Both the position numbers and the translations under genes were made by a program. The notes under the pieces are model-generated. The model worked only from the letters and a program-made list of their open reading frames with translations. It was not told the DNA's origin and ran no database searches. This document shows, piece by piece, positions 11,004-21,965 of a stretch of DNA of 64,000 bases. The number at the start of each line of letters is the position of its first letter. Position 1 is the stretch's first letter. The DNA comes from Antitrichia curtipendula (lineage: Eukaryota; Streptophyta; Bryopsida; Hypnales; Leucodontaceae), in assembly GCA_951230915.1 (NCBI GenBank), contig OX579635.1, positions 3,658,001 to 3,722,000 on the forward strand, given 5' to 3'.

Positions 11004-12023
11004 GCAGATTGCAGCGTTAATTTTCACAATCAAATCACTCTGTGCATCACACAATTGGACAAGTTCAACAACTCAACAATACTCAGGAGTCTTGAATCTG
11101 CAGCACAGCAGCAGTGATCCGAGGACAGTACTTGGCACTTATGGATTGAAGGGTGGCACATTTGATCGCATAGTACTGCCACATACTAGATGTGCTAAAT
11201 TCATGATTTTATTTATAGTACTCATTCAAAAGAGACTGCACTTTTTAAATTTTCTTTTTAAATTTTTTGAGCTCGAACAAAGAACAGTCCATGTTAGAAA
11301 TTTGCAATCGATTCATGTGGAAATGATCATAGGGTCATGGTTCTCTATTGGGTATGAAAATCGAGTTGTCCCCTTGCACAATTTCAAATGACTTTTAAAC
11401 TTTCAAATTCAATATCTCTACAACATATGAATATATTAACTTACAACCAATTTGAAAACCAATATTATCTTGTGCCACTCTAAGTTTTAGGATCTAAACC
11501 TAAACCATAGATCCTAAATTCAAAGAGTGGCCTATAAATATAATTTTTTTGATAATGTTTCAATTTTTAAATGATGTTTTGTGTGAGAATCTTCAAATGG
11601 GTTTGATAATGAAAATTCAGATTTCAAATCAGATTATTTTCATTATTTGTTTTAGGAAAATATATTCAATGAGAGCTTTCAAAATTCAAGAAGTTAGAGA
11701 CAATTTGTTTTAGCAAATTCAAGTTTTAGCTTTTTGATTTATATGTACATAAATTTAAAAGCTAGTCCTTTCAATTTTGTAATAATCTATCTCAAAACAT
11801 TTTTTTAAATGGTTTGAAAATTTAAATTTAAATCAATGTGCATATAGTACACAAAAAATTTAGTTCAAGAATTTGTACCACGTAGCTTGCAATGACGAGA
11901 CAGCTTTAGGAATTACACATTTTGGAATTATCAATGTAGACATTGATCCATGGATGAATACAAAAGTGAAATCATGCTTGAGTAGATTAGGGAAACAATC
12001 CACAAAATGATCCACATGAATAA
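11004..12023. other. Gene-free stretch
   Basis: A 99-codon frame (11092-11391) is the longest, with no recognisable motif. AT-rich sequence follows. Nothing else is supported. Confidence 0.4.
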
Positions 12024-12027
12024 TTAA

Positions 12028-12879
12028 ACCCTAGAGGATCAAGGTCTTTTTCTTTTTGAAAAACACTCAAAATTGCCATTTCTATTGTAAAGTGCAAAAT
12101 TTTCAAAACTTTGTTTTTGCATATTTAAATGTAGGACCTTGCACTAGACTAATATAACAATGTGTAGAAGATATTTGTGTTTAAAGTGAAGAAAACAAGT
12201 TTTTTTGCACCTTTGAGGATTCGATTTTTTGACTTCAAATTTTTACATCATAGATCTTGAATTTTTATTTTAAAAGAACCAAATTGAGGATCTAAAATTT
12301 AAAAATAATAATTTTTTTTTCTTTGTAAATTTGTAACGTAGAAGTAGGTACAATAAAGAAGGAAAAACTAAATCTTTAGTAGTACTAGGATGGAATTAAA
12401 GCACACTAATTGCAATGATGAGATATTTTTAGAAAGAAAACTAAACCATGTGGAACTCTTATTTTTGATAAATTGTGAAAATTGATTAAAAAATAAATCT
12501 CATAAGTTATTCTTGAAGAAAATGCTTGGATTGCCCCCAAAACAAGATTCTCCATAGCTTTCTCTACACTAGTCCATATAGAATGAATCAAAGCTTTCCA
12601 TTTAGAAAAAAATATTTTCTATAACAAACAAAAATTAAAACTTTACATTTTAAGTTTCAACAATTTTTTGGGGCAACCTAGTGACCTCCATTTTGAGCTT
12701 CAAGTGGCATAATTTTTTCTCTTGAACAACAATTGAAATAAAAATTGTATTCCTAGAAAGATAATGAGATTTTCCATCTTAAAAGATAATTTCAAAAAAT
12801 CATGCCAAAATAGAGATCATAAGAACTTGCCCAATCTTTTAGACAAGAGTTCCCCAAAGGACTCTTGGTCCTTTAGGAG
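12028..12879. mobile_element. TTAA-flanked piggyBac-like element, copy 3 (diverged ends)
   Basis: TTAA at 12024-12027 and 12880-12883. The right end inverted reads CTCCTAAAGGACCAAGAG and the left end reads ACCCTAGAGGATCAAGG. Inside it shares CACTCAAAATTGCCATTTCT and GTGAAGAAAACAAGTTTTTT with copy 1. No transposase frame. Confidence 0.65.
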
Positions 12880-13489
12880 TTAAACCACGTTTCTGATATC
12901 ATCAACTTGTGGAATAATGTATTGTGATCAAGATGGTATCAAAGGTGCATAAGTATACAATGAAAGTTGAGAGTGCAACAATTGGAAATCTAACAACATA
13001 ATTAGAGCCTTAAAAAAGAAAATTACAACTTCTTAGAGAGAAGCATAGCCATTCAAGCAACTAATGATGATGATTGGATCCCAATAATCATTTTTGGGGG
13101 GGGATTAAATATATCCATCTTGTGAGAAGGGTGAGAGTATGGCCACCTTTATATGCTCTAGGTCTAACACTCTTTAAATATGGATGAAAAGTATTACGAG
13201 CCCCTCACAATATTTTCTTGACACTCATTTCTAGTGTGTCAAAGAATGACCCTTGAAACCACTGTTCATCTTAAGTTTATTTGCTTTATCCTTTATTCTT
13301 CTTGAATGATCACTCAACTATTTATGGGTCGTATTTTGTGAGCAAAGGTGAGGGACAAGGAAATTAAGGACTCTTCAAAGTTAGATGGAAAATTTGAACG
13401 AGACAAGAGTGGTGATTAAGTATGTAGATGCTTTGAGGACATGAGGCATATGGTTGGTAATTTTGGAATGATAGTCATTTGTACCTTAA

Positions 13490-14105
13490 CCCCTCACCGC
13501 CCAAAGGGACCAAAAGTGTTCTCACATAGTTCCAAGTCCAATCCAAAGTGATGTAACTTTTGCATCCGATGTCCGAATTCAATAAACTTATTGGAAAATT
13601 TGTATTTTCTCTTCCAGTTTGTGTAGTAAAATTTTCAAATCAATCCAAAACATAGAATTTTTGGGAAGCCAATCGAAGTTCAAAGGTTCAATTTGAGTTG
13701 ACCAAGCTGCATTTGATGGTTGCAACTTTTGGGGCTTGTATCTCCTTCATCCAATGTTTGGTTTCAATAAAACTTGTTGGGTGTTGTTTCCCTTGCATTC
13801 TAGTTATTGTGGTACATTTTTCATGTCAAATCAAGTTGTTTGAATGTCTGGGAGCAATTCAAAGTTCAAAATCCTGATATTTTTGGATTATAGTGAATTT
13901 TGGTGTCTTGTTTCTTCTTCATACAATGTCGTTTCTCTTAAAAGTTTTTGAAAAAGTTGCTCATACTAGTCTAGTTTGTATACATATCAATACAAGAAGT
14001 TATGAGTGCTTGAGAAGCATTTTAGTAGAAGAAAGTTCAACCTCAAATATGTTTTTTGCAACTTCTCTTGCTATTTTTTATATTTATATATATATATATA
14101 TATAT

Positions 14106-14136
<31 letters not shown>

Positions 14137-14443
14137 TATTTTTTATTTTTTTTTATTTTTTATTTTTATTTTTATTTTTAAATTTTATTTGAGTAGGTTT
14201 AGAAATCAAATTTTACCTCCAAATGTGTTTCTAGGAGAATTTCAGCATCTTTTTTTTACACTAAGACACTATAATCTTGCAATCTACGTGGCCAAATGAC
14301 TCAAAATTTAATTCACATCATCTACAACATGTACACTACAAGATTGTACAGTTGAGATTTATATATCTTAGTGACATTTTGAAATATAACACTTCAAAAG
14401 TAATGATGTTTTTTAATCCAAAAAGGCCCTAGGCCATAAGGGA
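13490..14443. mobile_element. TTAA-flanked element, copy 4 (ends only match)
   Basis: TTAA at 13486-13489 and 14444-14447. The ends are CCCCTCACCGCCCAAAGGGACC and, inverted, TCCCTTATGGCCTAGGGCC, a weak match to the family. The interior does not resemble the other copies by eye and includes a (TA)n/T-rich low-complexity tract at 14080-14180, which gives spurious Phe/Tyr/Ile-rich open frames. Confidence 0.4.
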
Positions 14444-14910
14444 TTAAATTAAGTTGGTTGTTTTGTTTTGTTTGTTACAGTGAGATCTCTGGAGCCATGA
14501 GTCATTTGGTTATGTTCTTAGTACCGTTGGAAAATTCTCTATGAGGAGGTGCATAAAGGCTTTGTTTCATGGCATTTGGACCTATGGTGTAAAAGATATT
14601 GAATTTCAAAGTTTTAAGAACTAAAAAATCATTTTTATTTTTATTTTGGTTGTGGCAATGATATAGGAAAACTGTAGTAATAATAATATTCATACCTTAA
14701 AGTTAGGCTATTTGTTTTGTTTATTATAGCGAGATGTTATGGCCTCTACACCCCCCCGTCACATTCTTGGTACTGTTGGAAAGCTCTCTGCAAGGAAGAA
14801 CATATGGCATTGTTTCATGGTGTTCCTACCTATAATGTGAAAGTTATTAAATTTTGAAGTTATAATGAATTAGAAAATTAGAAAATGGTAGTAATAATCT
14901 ATATCTTTAA

Positions 14911-15844
14911 TCCCTAAAGGACCATTTGTCTTCTTGAGGGACAATTTGGGTCCGGGTAGATTCTTGTAGTTTCAATTTGTAGTAAATGTTTTTGAAACTT
15001 TTTGAAGATGTGCAGTTTTGTGAGAGCTTTGTGGATATATAATTTTTTAAATTTCAATCAGTATCCGGAAGAAAAGTTATGGCACAATAAGCCAAAAAAT
15101 GGAGGTTGACAGACAATACAAAAATATCACAGTAAACCAAAATAAATTATTATTATTTTTCTAAAATATTATAGTTTTGTCTACATTTGAAGCTTTGATT
15201 CATTCTATTTGGATTAGTGATGAAAAAGCTATGGACAATTTTAGTTTTTTGGGCAATCTAAGCATCCTCTTGAAAAAATAACTTATAGGATACAAATTTG
15301 AATGTAATTTTTATAATTTTTCAAAAAACATTGTTAGACAAGGTTGGGTTTTCTTACTAGAACAATCTCACCATTGAGATTATTATATTTTAATTTCATC
15401 TCAAAGCTATTGACGATTTAGTTTTCCCTTCAATCTTGGACCTACTTCTACTTAACAAATTTTTAATGAGTAAAAATTAAGTGTTTTATTCTTGATTTTT
15501 TTTTTTAGATTTTCAATTCAGTTATTCAACATAAAAATTTAGAATATCAAATTTAATAGTACAAAATTTTAAGTCAAGAAGATTTAAAGCCAAAAAATCT
15601 AGTCAAGCGAGTTGCAAAAAAATTTGTTTTCTTCACTTTGGATGCAAATATCTTGCAGTCTATGCCTGAGAGTCTATGTAGTCAAAGTTTTTTAAATTTC
15701 TTCCTTCCATTCTTATCCTAATCTAGTGTAAGATCCTATGGTTAGATATGCAAAAAAAACAATCCTTAAAGTTTGATGCTCTTTGAAATAGAAATGGCAA
15801 TTTTGAGTGTATTTTGATGGAAAAAGGCCTTGATCCATCAAGTG
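14911..15844. mobile_element. TTAA-flanked piggyBac-like element, copy 5
   Basis: The left end TCCCTAAAGGACCATTTG follows TTAA (14907-14910); TTAA also occurs at 15845-15848. The right end is diverged. The interior matches copies 1 and 3 in reverse (AGAAATGGCAATTTTGAGTG near 15790; TTGCAGTCTATGC near 15655). It lies inside the repeat array. Confidence 0.6.
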
Positions 15845-16241
15845 TTAAATACCTTAAAATTAAGTTGTTGGTTTTATTTGTTTGATATGTTGAAATCTAA
15901 AAAATTGTGAATCCCCTTGTGGCGTTATTGCTACTATTAGAAAGCTCGATGAGAAGAGAGGTGCATAGATTTTGTTTTGCGGCGTTTGAACCTATTGTTT
16001 GAAAGTTATTGAATTCCAAAGTTTTTATGAATTAAAAAATTGAATTAAATTACCTTTTATTTTGGAAAAGCTATAACTTTCACATTGCATTTCCATACAC
16101 AACAAAGCAAAGGCCTTCCACTCCTTTGTGCATAACGATTTCTATTCATACCAAGAATGCAACCTTTTGCCTTACAATCGTAAAGATATTGAATTTTAAA
16201 GTTTTTATAAATTAGAAATTAGAAAATTATTTTTACTTTAA

Positions 16242-17137
16242 CCCCTAAAGGACCAAAAAACATTTTTTTGGCAACATAGTGATTTTGGCTAGTTCACTAC
16301 AAGTAGATTTTCTATTTTTTTCTTTGAAATTTTCACACAACATGTGCCCCAAAATAGCTTTAAGGCCAAAGAATTTTCATAACTTTTGACTACATGGATA
16401 AAAAATTATTGTATAATGGATAGTTTTCATTGCTCGGCTGGCAACCTAGGCAACTAAAAAACATCTTTGAAAATCAATTTTTTGAGAAATAAAATAATGA
16501 AATTGGTGTTTTATATATATATGTGAAAATCTTTGAATCATTCAATTTTGATTAATGAGATGAAAGTTATGAGGAGTTTTAGTCGTGGGTAGTTTGTAGG
16601 TAGTTATGGAATCTCTACTCTAAAATAAACTTTGAAGTCCTTTATTTAATTCAATTTTCAATCTTTTTGAAAAAAAATAAAAAACATTAGATTTAGATTT
16701 TTTTGTTACAACATTACAACCATTGGGATTAACTTTTATCAATTCCATAATTAAATTGTTAACAACCATTGGAATTGACATTTTTCAATTCCATAAATAA
16801 ATTCTCAACAATTTAGTATTCTGAATCATTCTCTGCTTCTTTCTATTTACTATCTTTTCCTATATGTTGTACAATTCCAAATGATTTTGTGAAGTGTAGC
16901 TGTCTGGTTTTTTGTAAGGCCCCTAAAAGGATTTTTGTCACTTCAAACGCTAATATCTTGCAATGTACATGATGGAAAATTTTGAAATTTTTTCCACATC
17001 TTCTCAAACTAGCGCACTAAAAGATCCTATGGTTATATGTGTCCAGAAATGAATTTTTTTCTAAAATTTGGTACTTGTACTAGAAATGGCAATTTTGGGG
17101 CATTTTGGAAGAAAACATAGTAAAAAACTTTAGGGGG
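16242..17137. mobile_element. TTAA-flanked piggyBac-like element, copy 6
   Basis: Starts CCCCTAAAGGACC after TTAA (16238-16241) and ends ACTTTAGGGGG followed by GTAA, a mutated TTAA. The interrupted array sequence TTTTTACTTTAATTTTG exists uninterrupted at about 17506-17523, again with a single TTAA, giving a second empty-site comparison. Confidence 0.7.
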
Positions 17138-17800
17138 TAATGTTGATCGTACCAACGGCACATGGCACACTGATCCATACTTTAAATTAGGTTGTTTTTT
17201 GTTTGATATGTTGAGAACTAAGAAATTATAAAGCCTTCAGGAGCGTTCTTAGTATCGTTGGAAAGCTCTATGTGAGGACGGGTGCATGGACTTGGTTTTG
17301 TGGCATTTGGACCTATAGTGTGAAAGTTACTGAATTTCAAAGTTTTTTTGAAATCAAGTATTGAATTAAATTATCTTTTATTTTGGAAGAACCGTAACAT
17401 TCAGATTGCATGTCCAAATGCCATGAAACAAAGCCCTTGTATTCTTTTGTGCATAAAAGATGTTGAATTTCAAAGTTTTTTAAAAACAAAAAATTAGAAA
17501 ATTATTTTTACTTTAATTTTGTTTGTGGCAATGGTACATGGCACATTAGCATAATAATATAAGTTAGGCTATTTGTTTTGTTTGCTATGGTGAAATCTCC
17601 TAGACTATGCATCCCACAGGCACATTCTTGGTATTTTCAGAAAGCTCTCTACGAGGAGGGATGCATGGACTTTGTTTTGTGGCATTTGAACCTATGATGT
17701 CAAAGATATTGAATTTCAAAGATTCCATTAATTAAGATTATTTTAAAAAAGCTTTAACTTTCGTTGTGGCAACGGCCTAGGGCATACTAGTTATATTTAT

Positions 17801-18816
17801 ACTAGGTGTGGATCCCATTACAACTGCCTAACCTTTATGGAATAGAATGGTGGTTACTACTAATTCCATGTCACATCATTTTAGGGCTTGTTGACAATAA
17901 AAAATTTGGACTCCAACCTATGAACACAAAGTGGTATCTTGTTCAAGGGATGATATCATTGTAAATGGGGTACCATGCTTGAAGCAATGTATCTTTAAGT
18001 AGGTAGTGGCCCAAACATTTGGTGTAAGCCAAAAGAATTGAGTCATGACCCATTGTGCACTTGGGCTAAATTTTCTAAGTAGAGTTATCCATAGAAATCT
18101 TTTTTAGATTCACCTCATAGTCATAGAACCTCTTATAGACAACATTGTCCTACATCTTTGTGTGCTGTTTTATTCTACCTCTTTCAAATTTTGTCCATCT
18201 TTGATGATTTTTGGCCAAATCAAGTCTGTTGCGGCCTAGAATCAAGTAGTACACAAACATAAATGGTTGACTAAAAAAAGTCTCCCCAAATTTCCTCTTG
18301 GCCTTCGGGGTTGGGTACCTCCAAGACCTTCCCAAGAAATATTTTCCTTAGGTCCAAGAAGTCACTATCCACTTTTGCCATGTAGGATTCCACCAAGGAT
18401 TTTCATCCATTGAAAAATTATGTGCTACAATCCACGTTTTAATTGGTGTAAACCCCCAAAGCTAGGTACCTTAGATATCTTCCAATCAAAACACTCCATT
18501 TCTTTGTGCTCCAACACAAATTTTTTTGGTGTAAATAGGTCCTTACATTGGATATAAAGAATCAAAATCAAGAAATGCAAAAAGTAAAATTGGGTGCCCC
18601 TTAGTGCCTATGACTCCGCCTACCCCACCACAGAAAATGAACATTCAACCCTACTGTAACAGATTTCTGGCTGGCCCTGTTTGCATGGAATTATTCAGCT
18701 CCCCGTGCTGACATTATTGTCGATGCCCCCGAGCTCATCTGCATGCAGCAGGAAACATGACTTTGAGCAATGCTTTCTTTGTGGCGAACTCAAACTCAAG
18801 CTTAACTTCAAGCTTA
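17801..18816. other. Gene-free stretch
   Basis: No recognisable gene. A minus-strand frame (18335-18150) continues upstream on the minus strand with a few stops and could be a decayed element ORF, but no motif supports this. Confidence 0.35.
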
Positions 18817-19079
18817 CAGTAGGAGTCTCTTAAAGCAACCCTTTAAGAGCTGATTGCATTTTCAGGGAAGCTAAACTCCTTGAAACAATTTTGAGTATAG
18901 GAAGAACAATGAAATTGGCATCTAATCCAAGTCATTTTCATATTTTTTGGACCTTCATGGAATTAGTTACAAGTTTTTAAAGTTGAATTCTAGTAGCGCC
19001 CCCCTCCTGAAATGTACAACGCTGTTACAATGAAGAAAGTAAAATGTACCTGTGTTAGAGGTCGCTTTTAGAGTAGCTC
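18817..19079. mobile_element. MITE related to 20512-20803 (opposite orientation)
   Basis: From TCTCTTAAAGCAACCCTTTA to GAGGTCGCTTTTAGAG it aligns along its length with the reverse complement of 20512-20803. Shared blocks include AAATTGGCATCTAA and CATATTTTTTGGACC. Its extreme ends are degraded, so borders are approximate. Confidence 0.6.
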
Positions 19080-19099
19080 AACTCACACAGAAGAGAAGA

Positions 19100-19470
19100 G
19101 AAAAGCCAAGGGGTAGTTTCTGCAACATGGACCCCTCCCTCCCTCCCTGCTGGGAAGGGAAGGGAAGGGAAGGGAAGGCAGTGCGAACTGACTGCAGACA
19201 AAACGCCCTACTCAACGTCCCAGGGGAGACTGGACTGGTTCCCAAGTCCTGGAGAACCTGGACCTGGGGACCAGCTGTTCCCGGACGGTGCCACACCAGC
19301 ACAGCCCAGCACAGCCCAGCCCAGCCCAGCATTTCTCTTTCTGCCAGTTTGGTCCTTCCATTCCTCTTTTCACTGTCACATTTGATGGCTAGGGTTGTTG
19401 ACTCGGGCGGGGCGGGGCGGGGCGGGCGGGGAAACAAAGGCCAGAAAGCCACAAACCCAAAACTCAAGGA
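19100..19470. repeat. GC-rich simple-repeat cluster
   Basis: Four kinds of simple repeat lie close together: CCCT repeats at about 19134-19148, GGGAA repeats at 19151-19175, CAGCC/CAGCA repeats at about 19303-19330, and GGGGC repeats at 19407-19432. The last has the G-run spacing of a G-quadruplex. The open frames here on both strands are low-complexity and show no domain. No promoter or gene is supported. Confidence 0.7.
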
Positions 19471-20509
19471 CACTCTTTTGTTTCAGAAAAAAACAAAAAC
19501 AAAAACAAAAATCGAAGACACTGTCTAGTGATGGCACATGGCAAAGGGGTTCTCACAGAGGAGTTTATCATGGTGCTATCCCACCTATCTGGGGTTATCA
19601 AGCAGTGATCAAAGGGTTATTGCAAGGCTCGCAGATAATAAGGATTAATCAACATTCAACAGACGGTTATCAGAAGGGAACGAGGGTTAGCTGGGGTTAT
19701 CACAAGGCGAACAGTCATGGGGGTATCAAGGGGTTATCAATAAGAAACACGGGGTTCTCGGGAGAGGGGGAGGATCAGGGGGATACCAGAAAGAGTGAAA
19801 AAGTTCATAGACCAAACACTGAAGAAATATGATAGGGTAGGGTAGGACTGGTGGGTTGCGTTTTTATTTTTATAATTTGTCTTCTTCTTGGTACTCATGA
19901 GATTCCTCGCACTGCAATGTGAAAAGTAAAAACACCCATGTTTCCTAAGCCAGGGAGTGTATTGCCCCATCCAAGGGTAAATGTAAAAATTGCCCCCTAT
20001 TTTGTGCCACTTAAATTTTGTATTTCTTCACGCCTCCATACTAATTTTGGGCCTCTGATTGCAAATATGAATTCAAAATTCGAAAATTTTATCATGTGCA
20101 GCAAATAAAAAATTCCATTGTTTTCTGCAGGGGAAAAACACAGGACAATACTGGGGTCAATCCTCCCTGGCCTGTTTCCTAAGGTCAGAAGGCGAGGAGG
20201 TTAACACCCAAAGATGCCGTTGTTAAACTCAACTCAAACTCGGCGAGCCATACAGGCAGTCATTGCTTCAAATTCTGAGGTAAGGTACAATTCTTTGCTT
20301 CGAGCTGAGAAAGAAAACAGAGAGTGTCCGATCTCCTGTGTCACAAAAGTCGATTTTCCAAAAGTCACACTATTTATTAAATAATTCAATTAGTGTAGGT
20401 AGAAGAATTTACTGTATTTTACCAATTTCCACTGTGGCACCAATATTCTAGGTGACGCTAATTACCCCCCTCACTGGTAGGACAAATCAGTGTACCCCAA
20501 ACTGAAATG
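19471..20509. other. Gene-free stretch with GGTTATC-rich segment
   Basis: Around 19555-19760 the motif GGTTATCA or GGGTTATC recurs about eight times at irregular spacing (for example 19593, 19617, 19663, 19695 and 19731). It is not a clean tandem repeat. The rest shows nothing I can support. Confidence 0.4.
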
Positions 20510-20511
20510 TA

Positions 20512-20803
20512 AGGTAAGGGGCTGTAAAAGCAACCTGTCTCTAAAAGCGATCTGGTAGATTTTGCCTCTAACATGTACCAGAAGTGTACATTTCAGGAGG
20601 GGGTCGCTTTTAGAAACCACTGTTTTTCAACTTCAAAAATTCATAACTAATTCCATGAGGGTCCAAAAAATATGAAACCACTTGAGTTAGATGCCAATTC
20701 CATTTTTCTTACCATGAAAATTTACTGAAAATTGTTTTAAGGAGTTTATCTTCCCCAAAATGCAAATCAGCTGGTAAAGGGTCGCTTTTACAGCCCCCTA
20801 CCT
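20512..20803. mobile_element. TA-flanked MITE, 292 bp
   Basis: The terminal inverted repeats are AGGTAAGGGGCTGTAAAAGC and AGGTAGGGGGCTGTAAAAGC, with TA at 20510-20511 and 20804-20805. It has no open frame. It belongs to the AGGTA-end group with 9901, 33378, 33524 and 61974. Confidence 0.8.
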
Positions 20804-20931
20804 TATTTCTCACCCATCAAACTGATCCTCCCTCACACTACATGCACTTGGGTTTCGTTTTCAAAAAGAAAAAGAAAACCTGCTGACCCCTCCCGACCTA
20901 CTTGAGACCTGGCCTGGCTACGTCTTTTTCT

Positions 20932-21161
20932 GGCCAGGGTGAACTGACCCCCTCGCTTGTCCCCTGGGAAAACCCTGAATTTTTTTATTTTCCATTCATG
21001 GATTTTTTTTTGCAAATTCTGAATTCGTTTAGGCCCCAAATTAGCCAGGGGGCTGTAGAAAGTAGATTTTACACGGCACAAAATAGGGGGCTTTTTCTTT
21101 CTTTATATGCACCCCTGGATAGACTTTGGCAGGACGAGCGAGGGGGCCAGTTCACCCGGCC
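20932..21161. mobile_element. hAT-like MITE, 230 bp, with 8-bp target duplication
   Basis: The ends are GGCCAGGGTGAACTGACCCC and, inverted, GGCCGGGTGAACTGGCCCCC, continuing as CTCGCT(T/C)GTCC on both sides. CTTTTTCT stands directly outside both ends (20924-20931 and 21162-21169). An 8-bp duplication points to hAT; the superfamily call is inference. A diverged copy lies at 33993-34190. It ends about 800 bp upstream of the desaturase start codon. Confidence 0.7.
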
Positions 21162-21239
21162 CTTTTTCTTGCCGGCAACGAGAGCCCAGTCATTTCCGTC
21201 CCCACCAAAAGAGAACTGGAACCGAAAAGAGAGAGAATG

Positions 21240-21965
21240 ATCAGAAGGTTAACTAAAAACAAGGCAAAAGTTACCGGGCATTGAAGGTGCAAAAGCAAGC
21301 CAAAGAGTTCAGGACCATAAGGGGCGACGATGAAGACAACCCGGAATTAGCGCTCCCTCCCGCCCAGTTGCATTGCGTTTGCGTTGCGTTGGTGTTGCGT
21401 TGCGCTGCGGCGTCGGCGGCCGTCGTCGTCGTGGTCGAGGTGGTTTGGTGCCCGGAACGATTTTCTTTGCCCAGTTGGATAGTTTCGCAAACAAGTCTCA
21501 TCGTTTTGGAAGAGATTCATCTCTCTCGTCATGCACATCTGGCCATGTGGGGCAGTTCGCGGAAGGGACAGGGAGGGGCCTTTGGCACATTTGCCAAATT
21601 TCATCTTCTTGAGTCTATAGATAGCTGCGCCCGGCTTCCGGATCCTCTGTTCTCGGATCTGAGGTTGGTTGGGTTCATGGCCTGCTCCATTGCCTGCAAT
21701 CCTGAGCTCGATTGTTGAGAGTTTCAGGTGCCTCGCTGAGTCTTGGACTCGCTTGCTTGCTCGCTATCATTCTGCATTGGTGTTAGGTCGGTTGGTCCAT
21801 TGCGGACGATTGTTGTTTGGGGATTCTTTTCTTTCTTGTTTTTGTTTTTGTTTCTGTTTTGTATCGAGCTTGCTTTTTGTTGGGTGAGATTCTGTTGAGG
21901 AGTTCGGGTGCGGGGAGGTTGAGGTACAAGCGAGCTGGACCGGAGTCGGCAGGCGCGCCTCTTCG
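21240..21965 (+). promoter_or_regulatory. Upstream region / 5' leader of the desaturase gene
   Basis: This region is more GC-rich than its surroundings, with a TTGCGT/GCGTTG run at 21370-21405 and GTCGTC repeats at 21420-21440. TTTATATG at 21100-21107 is the nearest TATA-like motif, which would imply a long leader. No start site can be fixed. The open frames here overlap on both strands and show no domain. Confidence 0.35.

Larger units (their letters stand above)
14448..17800. repeat. Degenerate repeat array (GTTGGAAAGCTCT family), broken by two TTAA elements
   Basis: Units starting near 14451, 14694, 15852, 17178 and 17552 share a TTAGGTTGTTTGTTTTGTTTG-like opening, a GTTGGAAAGCTCT block, a TGGCATTTGGACCTATGGTG block and GTGTGAAAGTTATTGAATTT. 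Spacing is irregular (243-374 bp between intact neighbours). The same units form an array at 49520-51010. No open frame is conserved, so I treat it as a dispersed or satellite-like repeat of unknown origin. Confidence 0.65.

Noticed and set aside
13893..14299. Two frames of about 100 codons rich in Tyr, Ile and Phe
   Set aside because: They come from a (TA)n and poly-T tract and would be pure low-complexity peptides.
19052..19832. Overlapping 131-158 codon frames on both strands
   Set aside because: Open because of GC-rich simple repeats (GGGAA, CAGCC, GGGGC); the translations are low-complexity and no domain is visible.
21281..21718. 145-codon frame upstream of the desaturase, considered as an upstream gene or fused exon
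   Set aside because: Frames are open on both strands from GTCGTC/GCGTTG repeats, there is no domain, and the desaturase already has a natural start before its cytochrome b5 domain.
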